From NCBI RefSeq assembly GCF_010093065.1, contig NZ_CP048113.1, positions 1,426,001-1,490,000 on the forward strand: DNA of 64,000 bases. The letters are read 5' to 3'. The stretch is from Chitinophaga agri (GTDB lineage: Bacteria; Bacteroidota; Bacteroidia; Chitinophagales; Chitinophagaceae). Position numbers and translations under genes: made by a program. Positions within the stretch are counted from its first letter, which is position 1, and every line of letters starts with the position of its first letter. Below, in pieces: positions 49,543-57,888 of the stretch. Under the pieces are notes generated by a model. That model was given only the letters and a program-made list of their open reading frames with translations, searched no databases and was not told the DNA's origin.

Positions 49543-51000
49543 TTATCGCCATACCAGCGTCGCCACTGCCCCCGGCTGCAACGTATACGCCACCACCGAC
49601 TGCTCTTTTACAGAAAAACTCCTGGGCTCTTTAGTAGTATTGATCACCACCATCACACGCGAGCCATCCCTGTTCAGAAACGCTGTATTCTCAATTCCTT
49701 TATCCGCCAGCGCAGAAGAATAGATCCTCTTCGCGCCCGGACGTACGAACTTGCTAAAATGCGCTATCGCATAATATTCTACATTACGCGTCACACCACC
49801 GTCTTTGGAATTCACGGTTACCACACCACGACAAGTCATACAACCGCGATTCGCTTTTCCTTCACCCGGTTTGTTGGTCGTAGGACCATTATTCTCGTCC
49901 AATGCCATATTCCACAGCAACACATTCCTTGACCAGTTATTCACCGTGCCGATAAACAACTGACGTACCATATATTGAAGATTATCAGCAAATGCAGGTG
50001 ACCAGCTACCCCCGGAACACTCAGTGAAATAAAGCCCTTTCTCAGGGTGCGCATCATGTACCACAGACATCGCCCCAACAGCGCCTTCATAACAATGGAA
50101 AGCTGCACCAGCAGTATATTTCGCCATTGTGCTATCATTCAGTATGGAGATAGGATACTCCGGACTATTCCAGTTATGGTCAAACAGCATTATAGCAACC
50201 TGTTTGTTCAGTCCCTCCTGTGCCAGCAACGGGCCGAGGTGTTCTTTGATGAAAGTTCCCTGCTCCGGCGCTGTCATTTTCATGGTTGGATAAGCCGCTT
50301 CATATTGTGGCTCATTCTGCATCGTCAATGCAGTGATCTTCACACCAGCTGCCGCAAACGCACGAATGTATTTTACAAAGTAACGGGCATATACCGCATA
50401 GGCATCAGGACGCAATGATCCGCCTTCCAGTTTACCACTGGTCTTCATCCAGGCAGGCGCACTCCAGGGGCTACCCATGAGATGGATATCCGGATTGATA
50501 GCAAAGATCTGCTTTAACACAGGCACTACGTCTTTCTCATCATGCGCAATGCTGAAATGCGCCAGGGAATCATCGCGCTGTCCGGCAGCCATATCATCAT
50601 ACGTATACGGATCAGTGGAGAAATCAGAAGCACCTATAGACATACGGATATAATTGATCCCCAGTCCCTTGTCGGCGCTGAACAACTCTTCCAGCAATGC
50701 CTGACGCTTCTCAGGCGTCATATACTGCTGCATTACATACGCCGAAGAACCGGTAACAGACGCACCAAAGCCTTCAATCTCCTGAAACTGACGACTCGTA
50801 TCCATGGTGATATTGAGTGCTGCAGTGTCAGTTGCCTCCCCCAGTGACGCCTGTTGTGCAAATAATTGCTGCTGATCGGGCGTCGTCAGATATACAGCTA
50901 CAGCGTCACTGTGCTGGGTATCTCCCTGCTGTTGCCCATTGTTACAGGCGGCCAGGAAGGTGCTGATACAACAGGTATACATCCATAATTTCTTATTCAT
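49543..51000 (-). CDS. GH30-family glycoside hydrolase, lipoprotein
   Basis: 485 aa from ATG 51000 (a GTG at 51024 is rejected: the ATG begins a clean lipoprotein signal with lipobox LAAC). The TIM barrel shows EIEGFGASVTGSSAYV, INYIRMSIGASDFS and MGSPWSAPAWMKTSG. The acid/base is E230 in TMQNEPQYE and the nucleophile E327 in YFTECSGG, both typical of GH30. A beta-sandwich domain made of N- and C-terminal parts completes the fold. GH30 covers glucosylceramidase, beta-1,6-glucanase and related activities; the residues here fit the glucan and glucosylceramidase-like branch, but the substrate is inferred. It is third in a SusC-SusD-GH30 locus, surface or periplasmic. Confidence 0.93.
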   Translation of the reverse strand: MNKKLWMYTCCISTFLAACNNGQQQGDTQHSDAVAVYLTTPDQQQLFAQQASLGEATDTAALNITMDTSRQFQEIEGFGASVTGSSAYVMQQYMTPEKRQALLEELFSADKGLGINYIRMSIGASDFSTDPYTYDDMAAGQRDDSLAHFSIAHDEKDVVPVLKQIFAINPDIHLMGSPWSAPAWMKTSGKLEGGSLRPDAYAVYARYFVKYIRAFAAAGVKITALTMQNEPQYEAAYPTMKMTAPEQGTFIKEHLGPLLAQEGLNKQVAIMLFDHNWNSPEYPISILNDSTMAKYTAGAAFHCYEGAVGAMSVVHDAHPEKGLYFTECSGGSWSPAFADNLQYMVRQLFIGTVNNWSRNVLLWNMALDENNGPTTNKPGEGKANRGCMTCRGVVTVNSKDGGVTRNVEYYAIAHFSKFVRPGAKRIYSSALADKGIENTAFLNRDGSRVMVVINTTKEPRSFSVKEQSVVAYTLQPGAVATLVWR

Positions 51001-51036
51001 ACATCGATAGTTTTCTTGTAACACGCATTTACGGAT

Positions 51037-51069
51037 AAAAGAAGGTCCCGTCTCCGTTGAGACGAGACC
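51037..51069 (-). terminator. Hairpin between SusD and GH30
   Basis: On the minus strand an 11-bp stem GGTCTCGTCTC / GAGACGGGACC (one G-U pair) with a 4-nt loop is followed by TTCTTTT. It lies between SusD and GH30, so it may end most transcripts or attenuate GH30 expression relative to SusCD. Confidence 0.75.
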
Positions 51070-51103
51070 CTACTTTTTCGTTAACGCTATCTTATATCCA
51101 CAA

Positions 51104-52582
51104 CTAATAGCCGGTGTTCTGCACCAGGTTGGCATTCTGGTCCATCTCGCTCTGAGGGATCGGCCACAGCAGGCGTGCTTCCGTCAGATGATAGCCCAGA
51201 TTGACGCCTTTACCATCTGTAACGGCCTGCATTACTGGTATGGCACGGTCGGTACGTACCAGGTCCTGCCAGCGGTTACCTTCAAACGCCAGCTCCAGGC
51301 GACGCTCTTTTTCTATTGCCAGGCGCATCGCTGCCTGATCAGTGATCTTCAGGTCTTTCAGATTGACGCGCTCGCGGATCTGTGTAACGATGGTGTTAGC
51401 CGCTGCCACATTACCCTGTTCGTTCAATGCTTCTGCTTTCAGCAGCAGTACATCTGCAAGACGGTACATGATGATGTTCTGGCTCGCATCTGTCTTACGT
51501 AATTTATAGAAGAACGGAAAACTGTCCAGTGGCAGACGTGCATCTCCCCATTTGCCATTCACGTTTGCAAAAGTGATCGTTGATTTGAAACGTACGGTGT
51601 CCTTTTCCAGCTGATAAGCACGCACAAGGTCGTTACTCGGATTACAGAATTTCTTCCAGTCAGTACCGAGGAACATGCTGGTGCCCCAGTTCCCACCGGT
51701 ATCCCAGCTATCGAAGTTCAGTTCGAAGATGGACTCGGCCGAGTTCTCATGTGCACCATCCCACAGATGATCATAAACCGGCAGCAAACTATACCCCAGC
51801 GCCATCACCTGGTTGGCATAGTTCTCTACCTGTTGCCAGTTCACAGGTTTATGGGTAGCCGCTACTTTAGCCAACAGGGTATACACCGCACCTTTCGTAA
51901 CATAGCCTTTGTTGACAGCAGTAGCAGGTACCGCTTCCACCGCAGCCTTGAGGTCCTCATCGATCTGTGCATAGATACTGTCTGCACTCTTACGCGCAGG
52001 ATACAGCAACGGGTATACTTCGTTCAGGTTATCTGATGTAATAGTAGGCAGTTCGGTCAGTACCAGTGGCACATCACCAAAGATCCTTACCAGATCAAAG
52101 TAGGCGCGTGCCCGGATGAACTTTGCCTCTCCGAGGATCTGTGCCTTACGGTTAGCAGATAAAGCAGGATCGGTCACGTTAGGTACGTTAGCGATCACGG
52201 AGTTACATGCCGTGATCTGATTGTACAGATACCCCCAGTCACGGCCTGCCCATGAATTGGTAGAGAGCAGGCGGAACTCGTCGATCTCAAAACCGGCCGC
52301 GTTATCTGCACCGGCGTAGGCATTATCAGACTGTGCTTCTGATATATTAAAATAATCAAGTACGTAGTATTCGGAAGACCCGCTACGGAAGTATGAGTAA
52401 CAGCTGGTAAGGGCCGCTTCCGCCGTAGTAGCGTCTTTAATGTAGGAACCTGCAGTGCCCTGTCCGCCGTTGCCAACGGTGGTATTAGACGGCGGAGTCA
52501 GGTTCAGGTCTTTATTACATGCACCCAGCGTCAGTGTCGCCAGTGCAGCGGATATGAGGAAGAGACGATTTGTTTTTTTCAT
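51104..52582 (-). CDS. SusD/RagB-family surface glycan-binding lipoprotein
   Basis: 492 aa. Lipoprotein signal with lipobox LGAC (about C22). SusD features: EAALTSCYSYFRSG, KFIRARAYFDLVRIFGDVPLV, IIMYRLADVLLLKAEALNEQGN, VTQIRERVNL and EKERRLELAFEGNRWQDLVRT. It works with the SusC protein encoded 11 bp upstream. Together with GH30 it forms a compact three-gene locus that probably takes up beta-linked glucan oligosaccharides (inference from GH30). No ECF sigma or anti-sigma pair is next to it. Confidence 0.97.
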   Translation of the reverse strand: MKKTNRLFLISAALATLTLGACNKDLNLTPPSNTTVGNGGQGTAGSYIKDATTAEAALTSCYSYFRSGSSEYYVLDYFNISEAQSDNAYAGADNAAGFEIDEFRLLSTNSWAGRDWGYLYNQITACNSVIANVPNVTDPALSANRKAQILGEAKFIRARAYFDLVRIFGDVPLVLTELPTITSDNLNEVYPLLYPARKSADSIYAQIDEDLKAAVEAVPATAVNKGYVTKGAVYTLLAKVAATHKPVNWQQVENYANQVMALGYSLLPVYDHLWDGAHENSAESIFELNFDSWDTGGNWGTSMFLGTDWKKFCNPSNDLVRAYQLEKDTVRFKSTITFANVNGKWGDARLPLDSFPFFYKLRKTDASQNIIMYRLADVLLLKAEALNEQGNVAAANTIVTQIRERVNLKDLKITDQAAMRLAIEKERRLELAFEGNRWQDLVRTDRAIPVMQAVTDGKGVNLGYHLTEARLLWPIPQSEMDQNANLVQNTGY

Positions 52583-52593
52583 AACTCAGGCGT

Positions 52594-55554
52594 TTAGAAT
52601 GACAGGTTTAAACCGAGGACGAAGGTTCTTGCTACCGGATAGGTACCGTAGTCAATACCCAGTGTTACACCATTGGCAGCATCACCCGCGTAAGCATTTA
52701 CTTCTGGATCGAAACCTTTGTATTTGGTAATAGTGAACAGGTTCTGTGCAGTTGCATACACCATTAAACGGCTCAGGTGCAGTGTGCTCAGGGCACGCTG
52801 TGGCAGGTTGTATGACAGGGTTGCACTCTTCATACGCAGGAAGGAGCCATTTTCAACGAAACGGGAGGAAGTACGGGAATTGGTTACGTCTCCGTTGGTC
52901 GCACGTGGGATGTCGGTCACCTGACCAGCTGCTCTCCAGCGACGCAGTACTTCGGTTGACTGGTTCTTGCTGTCGTACATACCTTCTGTTTCCATACGGG
53001 AAGCGTTGAACACTTCGTTCCCCTGTGAACCCTGGAACAGGAAAGACAATGACCAGTTCTTATATGCCAGGTTGTTATTCATACCGTAAGTAAAGCTAGG
53101 CTGTGCATTTCCAATCACGGTACGGTCTGTAGGCGTCACATTACCATCATTGTTGACATCTTTATAAATCACATCACCGGTTTTAGGATCTACACCTTCA
53201 GATACGTATCCGAAGAAGGTACCCAGTGGCAGTCCCTTTCTCAGGGTGATAATATAATCTCTGTTCTCTACAGCGGCATAGTTATATACCTGTGTCAGCT
53301 GCAGATCGGTAAGGCGGTTACGATTGAAAGCAATATTGAAATCAGTGCTCCAGCGAAGCCCATCCTTCTTATCAATATTAACTGTTGACACCAGGAACTC
53401 CAGACCTTTATTCTCCAGTGCACCAGAGTTACGTGGCATGTAGTCATACTCAGCGGATTGCGGGAATGGTACATTCAGCAGCAGATCTTTTGTTTTTTTG
53501 ATGTAAGCGTCCGCAGTGAAGGTCAGACGGGAATCAAAGAGACTCAGATCGATACCCACGTTGGTCTGTGTAGTCGTTTCCCATTTCAGGTCCGGATTTG
53601 GCGCACCTGGAGGCAGGGTGATACCAGGGCCTGACAGTGGACTGGTTGGCGTCTGGCGTACAAAGTTGTTCAAACCCAGAGAAGCATATGGGCTCAGTCC
53701 TTCTACGTTACCGTTCTGTCCCCAGCCCGCTCTTACCTTCAGGTCACTGATCGCTTTCACATCTTTCAGGAAAGGTTCAGCGGAAAGACGCCAGCCGGCA
53801 GATACAGACGGGAAGTAACCCCACTTGTGTTTCTTATCCAGTTTGGAAGAACCGTCAGCACGGAAGTTAACGGTCAACAGGTATTTGCTGTCGTAGTTAT
53901 ACATCACGCGACCCAGGTAAGACATCAGGAACCACTGTGATTCATAGGTATCGCCTACGATCTGGTTCGCAGCATTCAGGGTCTTTACTGTCGGATCAGC
54001 CGGGAAATCCCGACCTGTCTGATTAGTGACATCATAGTTATTCTTTTGCGAAGTCACACCACCCAGTGCGGAGATATTATGTTTCTTCCAGCTCTTATCA
54101 TAGTTCAGGGTATTCTCCCATAACCATGTCAGGGTGTTATAACGCTGAGAAGTAGCATAACCGTGATCCAGACGGCCCGGCGTGGTCATGATATAGTCCA
54201 GGTAGTAATCGTATTTATGATTGGTATAATCGATACCATAGTTAGTTCTGAACTTCAGGTCTTTGGTAAAGTTGATGTCCATGGCTGCATTACCCAGTAT
54301 ACGGTTATCCTTTGTTCCCTGTGTAGGACCTTCGATAGCAGCCAGCGGGTTATCCCAACCGGATTTATACGGGTTCATGGTATAGCGGCGGCGACCGTCA
54401 GCATCTGTTTCGTAGATCCCAATGATCGGAGGAGCATTCAAAGCACCCAGGATTGCCGCGTTACGGCCAGCATTTGCGTTATCCTTGACATCTTTCAGAT
54501 CTACATTGGAGTAACTGATATTAGTAGTTAGTTTCAGCCATGGTTTCAGCTGATTGTCCAGATTGGCGCGGAAAACACGACGGTTGTACTGTGCAGGTTT
54601 TACCATACCATCATCCTTGGTATATGCACCAGAGATGAAATATTTTGATTTCTCGCTACCACCGGAGGCTGACAACTGATAGTTCTGGTTTTTACCGGTA
54701 CGGAACACCTCATCCAGCCAGTTAGTGGTGGTAGTAGGTGTAACGACATTGAAACCCATTTCCTTCATCAGGTCATTGTACTGGGTCGCATCCAGTACAT
54801 CGATCTTCTTACCAATCCGGGATACACCATAATAAGTATTGAAATTGATCACGGCATCGCCCAGACGACCTCTTTTAGTAGTGATCAGCACAACACCATT
54901 TGAAGCCCTTGCACCATAGATAGCAGCGCTGGAGGCATCTTTCAGCACGGTGATCGTTTCTATATCGTTGGTGTTCAGGTCTCTTGTATCGGTGGTTGGC
55001 ACACCATCGATCACATATAAAGGTTCATTACCTGCCTGTACGGAAGTAGCACCACGTACCCTTACGGAGAAGGCAGCACCTGGTTTACCGGAAGGCTGTG
55101 TCACCTGTACACCAGCAGCTTTACCCTGGAGGGCAGCAGCCGTCTGTGTGATCGGACGTTCGGCGATATCTTTTGTGTTAACAGAGGCTACGGAAGTCGT
55201 AATGTCCCTCTTCTTCTGTGTGCCATATCCGATCACCACTACCTCTCCCAGATCAGTTTTAGTATCGGATAATGTGATGGTGAGCTGGGTACGGCCACCT
55301 ACGGCTACATCCTGTGTTTCATAACCTACATAGGAAAGTTCCAGTATGGCAGTGGGTGCCACCTGAATAGTAAAACTACCATCCGGCTGGCTGGCCGCTC
55401 CTTTAGAAGTCCCTTTGATCTTAATGGATACGCCGGGAAGAGAGTTGCCCTGCTTGTCCTGTACGTGTCCCTTTACTGTGATGTCCTGCTGTGCCATAGC
55501 AAAACTCCACAGTGCTAACAGCAATGCTGTCAGGAATGTTCCCCTTTTTTTCAT
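52594..55554 (-). CDS. SusC/RagA-family TonB-linked outer-membrane transporter
   Basis: 986 aa. Signal peptide (1-21), carboxypeptidase-D-like domain (about 25-100; VQDKQGNSLPGVSIKIKGT), TonB box EVVVIGYG, plug (TAAALQGKAAGVQVTQPSG, PLYVIDGVPTTDTRD, VLKDASSAAIYGARASNGVVLITTK) and a barrel ending in an aromatic residue (GLNLSF). It imports oligosaccharides across the outer membrane. It starts the SusC-SusD-GH30 operon; its 411-bp upstream region contains two perfect palindromes. Confidence 0.97.
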   Translation of the reverse strand: MKKRGTFLTALLLALWSFAMAQQDITVKGHVQDKQGNSLPGVSIKIKGTSKGAASQPDGSFTIQVAPTAILELSYVGYETQDVAVGGRTQLTITLSDTKTDLGEVVVIGYGTQKKRDITTSVASVNTKDIAERPITQTAAALQGKAAGVQVTQPSGKPGAAFSVRVRGATSVQAGNEPLYVIDGVPTTDTRDLNTNDIETITVLKDASSAAIYGARASNGVVLITTKRGRLGDAVINFNTYYGVSRIGKKIDVLDATQYNDLMKEMGFNVVTPTTTTNWLDEVFRTGKNQNYQLSASGGSEKSKYFISGAYTKDDGMVKPAQYNRRVFRANLDNQLKPWLKLTTNISYSNVDLKDVKDNANAGRNAAILGALNAPPIIGIYETDADGRRRYTMNPYKSGWDNPLAAIEGPTQGTKDNRILGNAAMDINFTKDLKFRTNYGIDYTNHKYDYYLDYIMTTPGRLDHGYATSQRYNTLTWLWENTLNYDKSWKKHNISALGGVTSQKNNYDVTNQTGRDFPADPTVKTLNAANQIVGDTYESQWFLMSYLGRVMYNYDSKYLLTVNFRADGSSKLDKKHKWGYFPSVSAGWRLSAEPFLKDVKAISDLKVRAGWGQNGNVEGLSPYASLGLNNFVRQTPTSPLSGPGITLPPGAPNPDLKWETTTQTNVGIDLSLFDSRLTFTADAYIKKTKDLLLNVPFPQSAEYDYMPRNSGALENKGLEFLVSTVNIDKKDGLRWSTDFNIAFNRNRLTDLQLTQVYNYAAVENRDYIITLRKGLPLGTFFGYVSEGVDPKTGDVIYKDVNNDGNVTPTDRTVIGNAQPSFTYGMNNNLAYKNWSLSFLFQGSQGNEVFNASRMETEGMYDSKNQSTEVLRRWRAAGQVTDIPRATNGDVTNSRTSSRFVENGSFLRMKSATLSYNLPQRALSTLHLSRLMVYATAQNLFTITKYKGFDPEVNAYAGDAANGVTLGIDYGTYPVARTFVLGLNLSF

Positions 55555-55965
55555 AATGTGACGGTACTTTAGTTTGTGGATAAGGATAATCCTTAGTATC
55601 AGTTTTAGATTTTGTTATAAGACAATAGTTGGAAATGAGTCACTCATATTCTGAACGGGATAGTGTTTCCATAACCTTTCACATAACATGAATTTCCATT
55701 TCATAACGATGCCCAGGCTTCCATTCAATTATTGCCAGGTTTCATATTGTAAAGATAGGGTGAGTTTGACAAACAACAATGGATTTGTTTTCACAAATAG
55801 CTGATTACGAGATGATTATGCGAAATCTGATACGCTTTGATACCATAATGAATTTCTCCCTGAAAAGCTTGATAATGAACGGATCAGCGTAGTTATGACG
55901 GATATCTTGCATAAGTCGGCTGATACGCTTCAGTACCTTTCAAAATAATTTCACTTTATTTCATT
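55555..55965 (-). promoter_or_regulatory. Upstream region of the second SusC gene with two palindromes
   Basis: No gene seen in 411 bp. Two perfect odd-length dyads lie close to the SusC start: TAAGGATAATCCTTA (55581-55595) and ATGAGTCACTCAT (55635-55647), 27 and 81 bp upstream of the ATG. Centres of one base exclude tight hairpins, so protein binding is more likely. No TAnnTTTG box was found, so the promoter is not located. Confidence 0.4.
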
Positions 55966-57888
55966 TCACTCAGCCTCTCTTTCGTCAAGTACCAGCAAAC
56001 TCCACCCCTGCCCGTTTGCCTGCCTCAGTTCCTTCTTCCGCTCGTCCATCATTTTCAAAATGCGGGTGGCATATGACCAGCAGGTACTTTGCCGGATGTC
56101 CAGAATTTCGGACAGCTTGTGAGACGATATCTTACCCTTGGTAGAGTACACCAGGAAGGTGAGATAGAATGCCTTATTGATCGGAATACGGATGTTCTGG
56201 TAAATAGTATAGGCAGTTGCCGATTCTTCATAACCACATTTGCTGCAACGACGGCTAAAAGGCTGATGACCTGCGTAATAATGATCATTATTACACTTAC
56301 GGCAACGAAAATCACCCGTCCATTTCAGATCGGACAGGAAGCGCAGACAACTTTCCTTATCAGGATAGATCTTACTAAACTCTTCAAAATCAAGCGTAGT
56401 AGACATCGCTCTTGCCCGTGTCACCTTCTCTACATTCGTCTGCAACTGCTGGTTGTCCTGCTCCAGCAGGGCGTTCATCCGCGTGATCTCAGCTGCCTGC
56501 GTTTCCAGCAGGGCATTATTCTTTAGTAACTCCTCATTCTGAGCGGCAATGATCCCAGCCTGCTCTGACAACTGTTTGGTCCGGGCAGCCACCTGTGCTT
56601 CCAGTTCCCGGTTCTGACTGTCTTTCAGCCGGGCATTCTCTGTCATCTGCCGGATCATCTGCCGGTGCGCCTTATCCCGCTTCTTCTTCAGCAAACGCAC
56701 TTTATCGCCTACAGCAAATGATAAAAAGAACATTTCAAGTATAAAACAGAAACTCAGACTATAATAACTAACAATGCCAAAATTCAGCCAGGTATACCCC
56801 AGCATAATAAAAAATTTCAACATGAAACCCACGAAAAGGAAACTGTACCCTAATACAAAGAAACGGGCAGGCCGGTATCCCCTGAGCCAGATGTAAATAC
56901 CGGTATAGAAGGCGACTGCCAGCGGCAACAGTTCGATAAACTTATAATTGAACCAATATGGATTAATGAACAGGCAACATAAAAAGTAGGCGCCGCGGGC
57001 GATGATCACTCCGGTGATCAGCTTATTCAGCAAGGGGGCCCGGGCCTTTACATGTAACAGACTGCTGGTGAACAATAATGCAAAAATGCTCATACTGAAC
57101 AGCGGCCAGGCAAAGGCATACTGGTTCCAGACCGGTGCATTGGGCCAGAGCCATTGATAGGCGATACCATCTGTACACATCTCATACAATACCACACTCA
57201 GGTTGTACAACACATAGTACAGGTACTGCCGCTGTCGCATGGCAATGAACATGATCAGGTTATAAAAGCTGAAGATGAAGATCATGCCATAAAAAATGCC
57301 GAAGGTCAGGTACTCGCTCAGTGCATAGGACACAAACCGGTCTATAGACCTGATCACAATGATCACATCGGCCGTCTGCCGGGAACTGATCCTGAAATAA
57401 TAGACTGCCTCGTCCTGCCGGTCATTATCCAGCGACAGTTCGAAATTCTTATGGTGGAACCAGCGTTGTGCAAAGGGATACTTATCGCCTACCTTTTCCT
57501 CCCGGTACCTACCGGCCGTGTCAGGGAGATAGGCGACAATATCATCGATCGTCTGATCAAAAAATTCGAGCAGGTAATATTTATGTGCCTCCCTGTTGTG
57601 CCGGATCTTAACGCGGAACCAAACCGGTCCTCCCAGATGCTGGTTCTGTGGTGTACTGACAGCACTGGGTTTAAAAAGGGCAGAAATACTGTCACTGCGC
57701 ACCTGGTTTAATGTTAACCGGCCAGATAGATCCTCCAGGTATTGAATCTCGTTATATGTAAAAATGTGCTCCCTTAACGCGGTATCGATCTGCACGACCT
57801 CCTGAGCATAGATAGCCTGTAGTCCTGTCGTCAGCAACAACACGAGGCATAGGGCTCTTAACTTCACTCCCTTTTTAATACTGTCCAT
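55966..57888 (-). CDS. 7TM-DISM membrane sensor fused to an IS1595-type zinc ribbon and HTH
   Basis: 640 aa. Order: signal peptide (1-29), periplasmic 7TMR-DISMED2-type sandwich (about 30-180; GGPVWFRVKI, YYLLEFFDQTIDDI), seven membrane helices (about 190-397), coiled coil (about 398-495), then a cytoplasmic module resembling the N-terminus of IS1595-family transposases: YPDKESCLRFLSDLKW, a zinc ribbon with C529, C532, C548 and C551, TIYQNIRIPINKAFY, and an HTH-like segment (GKISSHKLSEILDIRQSTCWSYATRIL). No DDE catalytic domain follows. The receptor family normally ends in kinase, cyclase or DNA-binding domains, so this end probably binds DNA or protein. It begins immediately after the TGA of the radical SAM gene, so translation is coupled. 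Confidence 0.85.
   Translation of the reverse strand: MDSIKKGVKLRALCLVLLLTTGLQAIYAQEVVQIDTALREHIFTYNEIQYLEDLSGRLTLNQVRSDSISALFKPSAVSTPQNQHLGGPVWFRVKIRHNREAHKYYLLEFFDQTIDDIVAYLPDTAGRYREEKVGDKYPFAQRWFHHKNFELSLDNDRQDEAVYYFRISSRQTADVIIVIRSIDRFVSYALSEYLTFGIFYGMIFIFSFYNLIMFIAMRQRQYLYYVLYNLSVVLYEMCTDGIAYQWLWPNAPVWNQYAFAWPLFSMSIFALLFTSSLLHVKARAPLLNKLITGVIIARGAYFLCCLFINPYWFNYKFIELLPLAVAFYTGIYIWLRGYRPARFFVLGYSFLFVGFMLKFFIMLGYTWLNFGIVSYYSLSFCFILEMFFLSFAVGDKVRLLKKKRDKAHRQMIRQMTENARLKDSQNRELEAQVAARTKQLSEQAGIIAAQNEELLKNNALLETQAAEITRMNALLEQDNQQLQTNVEKVTRARAMSTTLDFEEFSKIYPDKESCLRFLSDLKWTGDFRCRKCNNDHYYAGHQPFSRRCSKCGYEESATAYTIYQNIRIPINKAFYLTFLVYSTKGKISSHKLSEILDIRQSTCWSYATRILKMMDERKKELRQANGQGWSLLVLDEREAE

Noticed and set aside
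55966..56500. IS1595-family insertion sequence
   Set aside because: Only the zinc ribbon and HTH part is present, in frame with the membrane sensor; no DDE domain and no terminal inverted repeats were seen.
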